From the NCBI GenBank assembly GCA_025766275.1, contig JAFKAC010000024.1, forward strand, positions 186,001-250,000: a DNA stretch of 64,000 bases. Reading direction: 5' to 3'. This document shows positions 21,801 through 31,560 of this stretch, piece after piece. How positions within the stretch are numbered: the stretch's first letter is position 1; every line of letters begins with the position of its first letter. The translations under genes were made by a program, and so were the position numbers. This stretch comes from Lactarius indigo (taxonomy: Eukaryota; Basidiomycota; Agaricomycetes; Russulales; Russulaceae). The notes under the pieces are model-generated. The model searched no databases. It saw only the letters and a list, made by a program, of their open reading frames with translations, and was not told the origin of the DNA.

Positions 21801-23636
21801 TGCCAGGAGTTCAAGGTCGTAGATGTCGTAATTTTGTTCTGCCTCGTTGAGAGTGGATGAGTAATATCCAATGGGGTGTCGTTTGTTATCTTCTTTGCAC
21901 TGAAGGAGGACCGCTCCAGTTGCAAAACCCAATGCATCGACCTCCAACTTGAATTGTTGAGTGAGATCAGGATGCACTAGGACAGGTTCACTGGTGACGA
22001 GGGTTTTGAGGTCTTGGAATGCCTTTTCTTCTTCAGTTCCCCAATGCCATTCGGTGTCTTTTCGTGTGAGTTTGTTAAGTGGTCGTGCCTTGGTTGCAAA
22101 GCCTCGTATAAAAGGTTGATAAAAATTGCAAAATCCAAGAAAAGAGCGGATGTCCTTAACTTTGGTTGGTGTGGGCCAGTCCTTGATGCCGGAAATTTTG
22201 ACAGGGTCCATACGTGTCACCCCCTTTTCAAGGATTACCCCCAGGTAATCCATGCGCGGGGAGTGGAAGAGGCATTTTTCGAGTTTGTAATAAAGATCGT
22301 GCTCCGCAGATACATGGAGGACGTCTTTGACTGCTTCAATGTGATCGTTTAGTGAATGTTTGAATCCGGTAGCGATGCCAATGTCATCCATGTAAACCCT
22401 GATAACCATTCTGCGTGCTTCATGTTTTGCCATAACATCCCTAAATATGAAGTTCATCATGGTCTGGAACATTGCAGGGGAGTTGGTTAGGCCGAAAAAC
22501 ATCACCGTAGGCTCGAATAGTCTGTATCGCGTTTTAAACGCCACTTTCTCTTCATCTCCTTCCTTGATGCATACATTGTTATACCCCCACCTGACGTCAA
22601 GCTTGGTGTAAATATGGGCATTGCTTAGATCCATGATAAGGTTGGAAATGAGAGGAAGGGGATATTGATTGCGAATAGTGACTGCATTGATCTTTCGATA
22701 GTCTTGTACTGGCCGTAGTTTTCCGTCTTTCTTTTTAATGAAGAAGAAAGATGACGCATACGGGGATTTGGAAGGCCTTATGTACCCCTTCTTTAGCTGT
22801 TCATCTATCCATTCCCATAGCTTCTTGTCTTCTTCTTGAGTCATTGGGTATATTTTGCAATCAATGGCATCGGCTGTCCCTGGTTTGAATTCAATCGCAT
22901 GATCCCAGGGTCTACTGGGAGGAAACCTGTCCGACGCTTCTTCACTGAAGAGGCGTTCAAATTCTTGATATTCTGGGGGTAACTCAGCTTTAGTGACATA
23001 TTGGTGGGCAGCGATGGCGAGGTCCGTGGCTGTTGCCCTGATTCGACAGTCTTCTTCAAATTGTTGTCGTTGTTCGTCGGTAATAACACAGGAGTGTACA
23101 ATCTCATACTCGTCGTCCTATACTGAGGAGGCTGCCACTACAGGTGTAATGCGTTCAATGCGGGGGTTTATGGACCAGATGATAATGGGGAGCATTGCTT
23201 TGTGTATGGCTGCTTGCAACCATTTGATGTGAGGGTCATATATGGCAAGCCATGGGTATCCTAATACGACATCTTCGTCCCCTATGTCCGTGATGAGGAA
23301 GCGTATTTCCTTATTAATTCCTTTAGTTTGCACATCCACATCAACATAATGGGTGATACGCCCCGACTTGTTTTCAGTATTATCAATATTCCATATCTTC
23401 TTTGGGACATCTAGCGGTTTGGTCCCAAACCCCATCCTTTTGACAAAGGAGGGTCTCATGAAGCAGTGGGTTGCTCCTGAGTCGACTAATGCTCGTATGT
23501 CGGCCATTGCGTAACTGGTGCGAATTGACACTGGGACTCTCATTGAACGATAGCGAGTCATGATTACACTGTTACAATTGACTGCCCTCACCCAGGCTGA
23601 TGGGTTCAGGCATCCTGAAAACCCTCCTTCTTCCAC
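18848..23636 (-). pseudogene. Gypsy C pol
   Basis: The frame begins at the gag overlap (23636). Domains: retropepsin ALVDSGAT (about 23490), reverse transcriptase with KKKDGKLRPVQDYR and YMDD (about 22390), RNase H, integrase HHCC and D,D,E core (21240-20700), chromodomain (EYEVEKIL...YLVKWKGYPD, 20225-20125), variable tail, and the conserved C-terminal domain (19393-18851). Breaks: TAG 23118-23120, TGA 21237-21239, TGA 20784-20786 in SERTNQW, a 1-nt insertion near 19797-19806 relative to copy A, TGA at 19403 and just beyond, and TGA 19142. Solo LTR D-1 displaces the last codons. Confidence 0.9.
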
Positions 23637-25540
23637 AACTGTTGGAGGATAATATCTTTGACGTCGTCCAATTCTCCTGCTACTCCGTTAAGCCAGTCAC
23701 TGGCACGCTGTTGAGGGGGTACTTCCTGAACCACCCTGGTAGTGACTTTGGGTTCTTGTTGATGATAGTCGGTATCAATATACCGACTAGTGGATGCTTG
23801 GGATTGATAGTCCCTTCGTGGTTGTCTGCAATCACGGGCCATGTGTCCGTCCTTCCCACAATTGTAACAAGTGACTGGCCTTTGGTTATTACATCCTCCT
23901 CCTCTTTGTAGGAATCCTCCTCGAGGTCGATATGGGGGGCGAGGAGCAAGTATGTCTTCTGCTCCTGTTCATCGCCCTCTAATGTGATCTGCGGATGTGT
24001 CCATCGCATTTGGGTCTCGTGGGAGGTTCCTGGGTTGCCAGGAGCTTCTTGGTGGTCCTTGCCAAGGGCGTTGTCATTGTGCTTGCAATCTTTCTTGCTT
24101 CTGCGGCGCTCCCTTGTTGAGCATGGCTTTGAGATGCATATATTGTTGCTGGCAGGTAGTGGCTGCTTCTTTCCACTCACAATAGTTTTGTGGGGAGTTG
24201 AGAGTGTATACTTTGGAGTACAAGTCGGTGGGTAGTTCACTTGCGAATAGGTCGAGTGTCTGGGGGTCGTCAAGCTGATAATGTGCACGTCACACTAGTT
24301 GTTCGAATTGAGTGCAATACTCATCTAGATTGCCCCCAATCATTTTAAGCCCCTTCTTTAATTCGTATTGGGCTTGCTCTTGTTCCATTGTGTTTCTGAA
24401 GCGCTGCATGAAGCTACACGTAACTTTGTTCCATAGTCCTTCACTTGTTCGGGATATTCCTGCTTGTACTTGACCATTAAGCCAGGTAAGCATTGCCAAC
24501 ACCCATTCGCTGACGTTGACACCCTTGATGTATGATAGAAAGAGGAGGGCTCATCGGTATGGTGTGGCCATGATGCCTTTGTCCACGTTCATGCCCCAGT
24601 AGACATGCCATTGAGTAAGAAACGCTTCGACTTTTGCACGTTCTCCGTCGAATACTGTGGGTGCTTCGCCAGCTAGTTTACTATTTGGAGGGGGAGCAAC
24701 GGGACCTGCACCTGGTAATCCTCCTCCAGGGTGTCCTCCTCCTGGTGGTCCTCCTGGGAATCCTCCAGGGAATCCTCTGAAGCCAGACCCTCTGGGTGGG
24801 GGTCCCCCTCCTGGTAAGTCGCCAGGGGGTCCTCCTCCACCGCTAGGAGGGTCAGCTACATCTGGTCCGATGGCACGATGAATTGCTATGTCGTCTTCAG
24901 TCATTTGGTGACCGGTGTATGGGTTGATGGGAGCCAAATTGGCTTGTGATTCTTCTGCAATGCATCTTTGTTCTTCTAGGGCTATTTGATCCCTCGCTTC
25001 AGTGGTAAGCTGTACTTCCTCTCGCGTGATGGTGGCAGTTGCCATTGCGACTGCTGGGCTGTGAACGTGGATTATTTCTGGTTCGGGTTGGTGGATAGTT
25101 AGGGACTCAGTTTGTTGTATGATGCGTTCTCCAATAGCTCCTAGGCTGGCTTCTTCTGCTGGCATAGTTCCTTGGCTTGGTGATTGTTGGCTATTGGAGG
25201 CTTCTTCTCCGCTAATTCCTTCGTTGGTATGTTCTTGTGCTTGTCCGTCAATGGGACCGTAGTCTGCGCAGCTGTTGAGTTCTCGCGCGTCGATGTCGCA
25301 GTTGTAGTTTCTTCCTGCTGGTCGTACAATATCCCAGCGATGATCTATAGGGTTCCAAGTAACCTCGGTCCAACAAAGGTGTTCGAAATTGAACTCAACG
25401 GGTTGAAAACAGTTTGGACTGTTGAACTCCACAAAGTATCCAGTGTCTTCTCCTCGTTCTCTCCACTGGGCCGCTCCTAAGAATCTTGTTGGTATGTTAC
25501 GATCTCCTCGTCATTCAATATGATAGGGATGGAAAGACGT
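23606..25540 (-). pseudogene. Gypsy C gag
   Basis: An N-terminal EFN...VEFNFEHLCW segment starts near 25432 (true start uncertain, a TGA lies just upstream). Then come a Gln/Glu-rich region, a Pro/Gly-rich stretch (24880-24690), a capsid region (24650-24290, FLTQWHVYWGM, LLFLSYIKG, FMQRFRNTMEQEQA), and a zinc knuckle CYNCGKDGHMARDC near 23875-23835. Gag ends at 23606. TGA stops at 24551 and 24290 replace arginine-type codons. Confidence 0.82.
23618..23624 (-). promoter_or_regulatory. Predicted -1 frameshift heptamer, Gypsy C
   Basis: The plus strand reads AAAACCC, giving G GGT TTT in the gag frame four codons before the gag stop. It is identical in position to A and B. Confidence 0.55.
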
Positions 25541-25574
25541 CCACTGATCTCTGGTTGAGTACGCCACGATGAGG

Positions 25575-25585
25575 ATCTTGGTCTT
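25575..25585 (-). promoter_or_regulatory. Gypsy C primer binding site
   Basis: AAGACCAAGAT on the coding strand, two bases from the 5' LTR. The complementary 11-mer lies at 25833-25843 inside that LTR. Confidence 0.62.
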
Positions 25586-25587
25586 AA

Positions 25588-26078
25588 TGTTACGCTCCAC
25601 AGGTGTTACGCTCCACTGGTGTTTGTCCGACTTGGACTCAGGGTAGGCGTAATCGACTTAGTGAAGGCTAGGTGAATGGGGACTTATATCAACCCAACAC
25701 AAGCTGAACAGGGGTGTTCTGGCACACACTGCAGCAAAGATGAAGAAGTACTATCTCTTGGTAGATAGTAGTGGAGGCACTCTTAGTCCGAGACTAAGGT
25801 AAACAGAAGATGAGTCAAATGGTGGATTGAAGAAGACCAAGATGGGGTTCTTGGTCTTCTAAAGCAACTACTTATACAGATACACGCGGGCTTTAAAGCG
25901 CCGCTGGAACAGTAAGGAACCAATAGCGTAACTAGCTCGAACCCTAGTACAGCTATCCTAGGAATGAGTCATACATGAGCCACAATCACATGTGTACTAC
26001 TATGCTGACTGATGTGATGTAAATGTCCATGACTAATACTGAGTCGGTCTGTAGTCATAACCAGTTGTGATCGTAACA
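25588..26078 (-). repeat. Gypsy C 5' LTR
   Basis: 491 bp, TGTTACGCTCC...CGTAACA, matching 17263-17753 with only transition differences. A TATAAG box and the inverted arms are present. Confidence 0.9.
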
Positions 26079-26569
26079 ACAGGCATTAGTCCGACTTGGA
26101 CTCTGGATAGGCGTAATTGACTTAGCAAATGTCAGGTGAATGGGGATCACGTGTCAACCCAATGCAAGCTGAACAGGGGCACTCGGGCACACACTGCAGC
26201 TGAGGTGAAAGAGTATACTATCCCTTGAGGGATAGGAGTGGAGGCACACTTAGTCAAAGACTAAGGCAAACAAGGGACGAGTCAAGAAGGTGGATTGAAG
26301 AAGACCAAGATGAGGACTCTTGGTCTTCCGAGGCGACTATTTATACAGATACATGTGGGCTTTAAAGCGCTGCTGGAATAGTACGTAACCAATAGCGTAA
26401 CTAGCTTGAACCCTAGTACAGCTATCCTAGGAACAAGTCATACATGAGTCACAATCACATGCGAACTACAATGCTGACTGATGCGATGTAAGAGTCCATG
26501 ACTAATGCTAATATCAGACCGTAGTCATAACCGGTCATGAATCATTTTGCCTGAGTCCATTCCATAACA
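26079..26569 (-). repeat. Diverged Gypsy A/C-type LTR, abutting the C LTR
   Basis: From GTCCGACTTGGACTC onward it follows the A/C LTR with clear divergence, ending CCATAACA. About 35 bp of the usual LTR start are missing where it meets 26078. No internal region follows on the right. It is an older LTR, probably the target into which the A-C tandem inserted or recombined. Confidence 0.75.
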
Positions 26570-27705
26570 ATTGTCCTACAAACTGTACGCCCACTATCTT
26601 TTTTTGTTCCACCCAAGGTCGCACCCCTGTGCTACTGCCTCAGAAGTGCAAGTTCCACAAGGGACTCATACCTCTGTCATGCAGCCATCCCATCCCTCCG
26701 CCCTTTGTTGATGCCACCACGTCGCTGTGGGTTGTAGTGTAAGTGCGGCAGTGTCTTGAACCTGCCTCTCATGTACTCCACTGGCTAGAGGTTACCTTCA
26801 TATTATACTGACCAACATGCACCTGCCAGCACACGTTCACAAAACATCAACGACGCTGCCCCACAATAAAAAAAAAAATTGAGTATTAATCCTTTTAAGT
26901 TGACAATGCGCTCACGTTGACTGCAATAGTCACCTCGGCACCACACCTACTATCCACAATGCCACAACCAAATCCACTGCTGCCCAATGTCAACTCACAG
27001 CCACCCGCAATCATGGCACGACCACTAGGCGTCCAACGCAAGCTGGTCAAGTGACACATACCACGACAACGATGCGACCATGATGGAGGTGATGGCAGGG
27101 AAGGGGGGAGGTACTCTGCCAACACAGCCATGAGCCCCAATTTGCGATATTGGTGGCAGCGTACTTTATTCGCCTAGCGCCCCGACCGTGCCTCGACGAC
27201 GATGGTGGCAGCAGTGGCATGTATTTACTTACACCTAGTTTACTCATAGATATTGTTTTTTTGTTTTTGTTTTTTTTGCAATTAATGGATTTTCTGCACG
27301 CAAAAAATGACTTGAAGTGACTGTCGGATGACTTGTACTGGACTTGGGATGACTATGGAATGACAAAAATTGACTTGAAATGGTCATCAGACAACTCAAA
27401 TTTGCCCACATATTGACTCCGACAAAGTGATAGTCACAGGTAGTCGACAATGACTAAAATTGACTAAATATGGATTATTTGCAAGATTTCTGAGTTTTGT
27501 CGACTACAGCCAACTAATAGTGGACTTTCCTTTTTTACTGAGGATCACGTGATATAAGGCCCACCAATGAGAATGAGGATTCATGCCCTCAAATCTCAGC
27601 TATGGGCCACAAAACGTGAGGCCAAAGGGCTGCGCACAAACTCTTGCTATTGTGTGGCAAAAGTGTTTGAATAACATCCTTGGTATGTTTAATGAAAATA
27701 GTCAG
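26570..27705. other. Unassigned sequence, no gene recognised
   Basis: It contains short A and T runs (26865-26879, 27255-27275) and a stretch near 27310-27450 with repeated GACTTG/TGACT words. ORFs are short and low in information. It may be decayed transposon sequence. I see no domain, TIR or TSD. Confidence 0.4.
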
Positions 27706-27943
27706 TGATACCCCAAACTGCCACTAGACGGTTTGTAGTGCAGCTCGAGACAGTTGGTTTTGGGAGGCGTGAAGCTGCGCTGCCGGTCGTGCAGGCCTTC
27801 GCAGGTACCGTAACTTCACAAAGGGAATCACCTCGGTCGGGGACGCGTTTCACAACGATTTCTAAGGGCGCGCGAGTGTGCAGGGCGCTCGGGAATGCGA
27901 GGAATAGTAAAAAAGCTAATAAAAAATTACAAACAATAACTGA

Positions 27944-28021
27944 TGAACAATATATCCTCCATTATCAGGAATTCAAGCACATTCAGGTGGATCTGTTGAT
28001 TTAGCTATTTTTAGTTTATTA
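27944..28021 (+). pseudogene. cox1: Mitochondrial cox1 fragment
   Basis: The plus-strand frame starting at TGA 27944 reads WTIYPPLSGIQAHSGGSVD and then LAIFSLL, with TGA read as Trp as in the mold mitochondrial code. This is the conserved WT-YPPLS...HSGG-VDLAIFSL block of cytochrome c oxidase subunit I, the catalytic core of complex IV. Similarity ends after LAIFSLL and a TAA follows within three codons, so about 26 residues remain. It is a non-functional nuclear fragment. Confidence 0.8.
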
Positions 28022-28042
28022 TACAAATAATTCAGTCGCTTT

Positions 28043-28115
28043 CGCTAAGGCACGATTCGAACATGCTATATGTCTCCTACCCAAAAGGAGCGACTGACCA
28101 ATTTGTCATCTACCA
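28043..28115 (-). tRNA. tRNA-Pro(UGG)-like mitochondrial remnant
   Basis: On the minus strand an anticodon arm has a perfect 5-bp stem (28086-28090 with 28074-28078) and a 7-nt loop TTTGGGT with anticodon TGG. A T arm (28050-28066, loop TTCGAAT) and a D arm with GGTCAG (near 28091-28108) are present. The acceptor ends do not pair and the variable region is long (7 nt). It is a remnant or a diverged mitochondrial tRNA. Confidence 0.5.
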
Positions 28116-28142
28116 TTTGAAAATTTTAATTAAAATTTTAAT

Positions 28143-28200
28143 ATTGAGCAGTAAAGGAATCGAACCTTTTACGGTGCTAACCAATTCTTTTAGCAGAGGA
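28143..28200 (-). pseudogene. Partial tRNA-like sequence
   Basis: The minus strand shows a perfect T arm (AAAGG TTCGATT CCTTT, 28153-28169) and a D-arm-like hairpin (GCTAA...TTAGC, 28176-28194). Only 6 nt separate them, so the anticodon arm is missing. A decayed mitochondrial tRNA is likely. Confidence 0.4.
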
Positions 28201-28382
28201 AGATAACTAGCTAGAATAAGAAGACTAGCCGTGCTACTGGGCGTGCAGGCCTTCGCGGGTATCGTAACTTTGCATTGGGGTCCGCCTTGGTTGGGGATGC
28301 GTTAATATAAAGCAGCTAAGGGCGCGCGCAGATGCGGGACGCTCGGGAATGCGAAGAAGAGGGCAAACAAAAACTAAGAAGG

Positions 28383-29009
28383 TGATGAACAGACACATAA
28401 GGACTATACTCACAGTGGACTGATAGGACTGTGGTGAGATATAGAAGGTGACTGAGAGGCAGCACAGGGTGTCAAGCAAGTGAAAGCAAGAGAAGTTGTC
28501 TGGCACACAAACAGTGAGAACTGATGATGTTACATTGGAAGGTAGGAAGCTTACCTGGCACACAAACAGTGAGAACTGATGTGGACCAGGAGCGTACATG
28601 GTACTCTACTTATACTCCTACAGAGGGTGACAGTAGTACAAGGTAAGTAATGCTAGTCACAGAATACAAAGGTGCTATTGTTCTACAAAGGGACAAAAGA
28701 GTGGACGCTTTGAGAACAAGGGAAAGGAGAACAAGGAGAGTCCAGAACTAGATGATATCATACTGACATCATAATAAAGATAATCCCAAGTAGAGAACAA
28801 AGAGAAGTACAAAAGCGTTATACAACGCAGAGTCCGGATGTATGATGTCATAGAAGTACAGTGATGTCATTGATGACGCAATGGTAAGTCCAGATTGTAC
28901 AGATCAAATAATATCTAATCTACAAGTCCTGTATATCTAATCTAAAGCAGTCCATGCTGCAAGTCCGGTCCGTACGAGCCGCTAAGTGCGCGAGGGTCAC
29001 TTATCAACA
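28383..29009 (-). repeat. Solo LTR D-2
   Basis: This 627-bp copy of the D family is inverted relative to 17779-18850. It runs TGATGAACAG...TTATCAACA with TSD GAAGG (28378-28382 and 29010-29014). It contains a local duplication of CACACAAACAGTGAGAACTG, spaced about 63 bp apart, as does D-1. Confidence 0.88.
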
Positions 29010-29280
29010 GAAGGGCTCAGAAGCCCAGAGAGAGAGATGCTAGGATTTTGCTCTCCTTTTGAAGGAGTAGATACAGGAAGTATTTATGTATACAAGCAAG
29101 GAGATAGATCTAATATTAAATGGGGTGGAGGCAGCAACCAAGTGAGGCCGCAAGACAAGTGGGAGGGAGAACCGTAACAGGCCGAATCGGCCAAGGCGTG
29201 GGAAAGTCGGCCGCCAGAGCGATACGGAAAAGTACCTATAATGCGCAAAATAGTCGGTTTACCTGGCCAGCCGAGTATCA

Positions 29281-29708
29281 GTCATATTATCAGTGCAAGC
29301 CCCACATCATGACACTTGCAGGACCCACCATTGACCTGGGAGCTGGCTGTGTTGGTGCAGAGACAGCCAGAAATGAGGGCCCCTGTCCAAGTATTGGACC
29401 CAATGACATGGAAGTGGAAAACTCACCACCAGTGTCATAGCACTCTCATAATGCACTGTAAATATATATGAACCCCTCCTTTCCCCACTCTGCTTTAACA
29501 AGATTCTCTCTATTTATTTTTTTTGGTTGTCGAACCTCGAGATTTGAGACGCTTATGTAATACAAACCCTAGGGTTACAAGCTGACATAAGGGGGGACAA
29601 GCTTCAGCACTGTGCCTATAGCACAGGTTGCTTCAGCTTGTTGGGGCTGCACCCCCAAACCCCTGCTTTTCCACCTTAACTCAATTATCCCATATGGGTC
29701 TAAATAAA
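29281..29708. other. Unassigned sequence
   Basis: No domain is recognised in the short ORFs. It contains AATATATATGAACC near 29462 and a T run at 29514-29523, which would fit a promoter or a decayed LTR, but there is no matching copy in the window. Confidence 0.35.
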
Positions 29709-29994
29709 GTCAGCGTGGAAGTCCAGGCTGTTACGCCACTACAGGGGTGTAAGGTACGACCTGTACCAAGTCAGTCAAATTGTGGTAGCGCAAGCTTGAG
29801 GGCTTGGCTTCAGTAGGATGATGCACAAGGATCACAAGGACGATAGTCACTTGGATCGTAGAGGAAGGCTAAGACTCGAAGGTCTAGCTGAAATTGGGAG
29901 TCCTTGAGATGAGGAAAGCATGAAGGCGTCCATCTTAGACAAGTGTAGTATTTACACAAGAAGTCTAGTCTACCATACAAGCTATGTAACGCCG

Positions 29995-31104
29995 TCATGA
30001 TGTTAGCTCGACTTGAGCGCGGAAGAGGCAATAACAACTTAGCAGCAGATGGCCACAACAACTCGGAGGTCCGTGCTCTTGTCCCCTGTGAACACACGAA
30101 GGTGCACGGGCAAGCGTCTTGCTGATACTTTCAATGGAAACGAGAAAGATGCACAATAGGAGGCAAGAAAGATAGAGAAGTTCAAAGAAGACAAAGCACA
30201 AGTGACGATTCAAGAAGCCCAAGATGGTGTATCTTGGTCTTCACAAGCAGTCTTAAATACATATGGAGCAGGCTTTCAAGCACTGCTATGAGTCATCGTA
30301 AAGTAGCATCCAACGTATCGTGTAAGTAACTTGAACCCTAATACTACTACTGCTAGTATTAGTGGCATCCGTTCTCAGTCAGCTATCGTACCCCAATGTT
30401 ACGAATTTCTCCAGACTCGTTCTTTCACACATCACTATTCCTTTCCCCATACTATATGAGCCCTGTACGATTACGCGGACTATACGTTTCTCCAGTTCCT
30501 ATCATGCGCCCTACTTATCGATGTTCTCTCCCGATAAAGTTCAACATGTGCTAGTTTCCATTGTGTTCTCACTCACGCATGACCCCGCGTGATTCACCAT
30601 TATTCCCAGTATGAGTCCCCTTTGTTCCCCTTATGTTTCTTTACTTGTTCCGAGACTGGCGATGGCGCCATCTGTTTGTACCAACCATACAGGTCGTTAT
30701 CTATTTAAACCTAGTTCTATCTAGCTTGTACGGTAGACTAGACTTCTTGTGTAATACTACACTCAAACGCCTTTGTGCCCTTCATCGTCTCACGAACCCC
30801 CTTGCCTCTGCTAGACCTTCGAGTCTTAGCACCCCTCTACGATCCAAGTGACTAACGTCCTTGTGATCCTTGTGCATCATCCTACTGAAACCAAGCCTAG
30901 GAGCTTGCGTTACCGCAACTCGACTGACTTTGTACAGGTCGTACACAACGCCCCTGTAGTGGTGTTACACCCAATCTCCTATCGTGCTACTGTATCACCT
31001 AAGTCCGCGACTAATATACCTTACAGCTGTAATCGCAACTGGTACAGTAAGGGTCCGAATCAAACCTCACTACTTTGTAAGAGTCCACAAGCCAGAACGT
31101 GACA
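29995..31104 (-). repeat. Solo LTR F (Gypsy B-type), inside G-1
   Basis: It runs TGTAACGCCGTCATG...ACGTGACA with TSD AGCTA (29990-29994 and 31105-31109). It is related to the Gypsy B LTR, including the inverted arms near 30214-30243. It is interrupted by G-2 (30397-30969). Confidence 0.88.
30397..30969 (+). repeat. Solo LTR G-2, innermost
   Basis: 573 bp, TGTTACGAATTTC...GTGTTACA with TSD CCCAA (30392-30396 and 30970-30974). It is the inverted relative of G-1, with a TATTTAAAC box near 30706. Confidence 0.88.
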
Positions 31105-31560
31105 AGCTAGGTATGACTAGGTTTAAATAGACACAGGGTTGTATGGCGACTACAAATAGATGGCGCCATCGCTGGTTCGAGAGACAAAGGGATGAGCATA
31201 AAGAGAATAAAGAGATAGTCGTAATGGGAATAAGACGAATCACGCGGGATTGCGCGTGAGCAGGAACAGAATGGAAACTAGCACATGTCAAGCTTTATCA
31301 GAAAGGAACATCGATAAGCAAGGCGCACGATAGGAACCAGGTAATCATAAAGTCCGCGTAGTGGTACAGGGCTTGTAGAGTATCGGGGATGGGACAAAGA
31401 AAGAAGAAAGAACGAGTCCAAAGAAAGTTCGTAACACAGGCGTCAGCGTGGAAGTCCAGGCATCAGTGTGGAAGTCCAGGCATCAGCGTGGAAGTCCAGG
31501 CATCAGCATGGAAGTCCAGGCGTCAGCGTGGAAGTCCAGGAGTCAGTGCAGAAGCCCAAG

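Larger units (their letters stand above)
17754..25587 (-). mobile_element. Ty3/Gypsy chromovirus C, internal region
   Basis: Minus-strand order: 5' LTR 25588-26078, PBS 25575-25585, gag, pol, polypurine tract 17754-17765, shared LTR 17263-17753. It is the same family as A and more intact. The pol 3' end is interrupted by solo LTR D-1 (17779-18850). Stops and a 1-nt frameshift show that it is inactive. Confidence 0.9.
27905..28225. other. Nuclear mitochondrial DNA segment (NUMT)
   Basis: The segment is AT-rich, unlike its GC-richer flanks. It encodes a recognisable cytochrome c oxidase subunit I fragment and two tRNA-like structures, one with a complete anticodon arm. Such a combination is expected of mitochondrial DNA and not of the surrounding retroelements. 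The exact ends are not resolved. Confidence 0.7.
27706..29280. mobile_element. Repeat X copies 2 and 3, disrupted
   Basis: It begins TGATACCCCAAACTGCC like X copy 1 and ends ...CTGGCCAGCCGAGTATCA. About 200 bp of X are followed by mitochondrial-type DNA (about 27905-28225). Then X resumes from an earlier point (28226-28382, diverged from the first piece), is cut by solo LTR D-2, and ends at 29280. The overlap of X sequence on both sides of the mitochondrial segment suggests two X copies rather than one. Confidence 0.55.
29729..31436 (-). repeat. Solo LTR G-1, outer shell of nested LTRs
   Basis: It runs TGTTACGCCACTACAGG...GTTCGTAACA with TSD CAGGC (29724-29728 and 31437-31441). It is split by solo LTR F. 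A second, inverted copy of the same family (30397-30969) sits inside F. Confidence 0.88.
29709..31560 (+). repeat. 20-bp minisatellite, interrupted by solo LTR G-1
   Basis: Six exact-length 20-bp units fill 31441-31560 (consensus CRTCAGCGTGGAAGTCCAGG) and end directly at the LTR of element E (31561). One further unit lies at 29709-29728, to the left of solo LTR G-1. The array was therefore split by G-1. Units differ mostly by transitions. There is no spacer structure, so it is not a CRISPR array. Confidence 0.85.

Noticed and set aside
31441..31560. Possible CRISPR array
   Set aside because: Units are contiguous 20-mers with no spacers, and the genome is eukaryotic.
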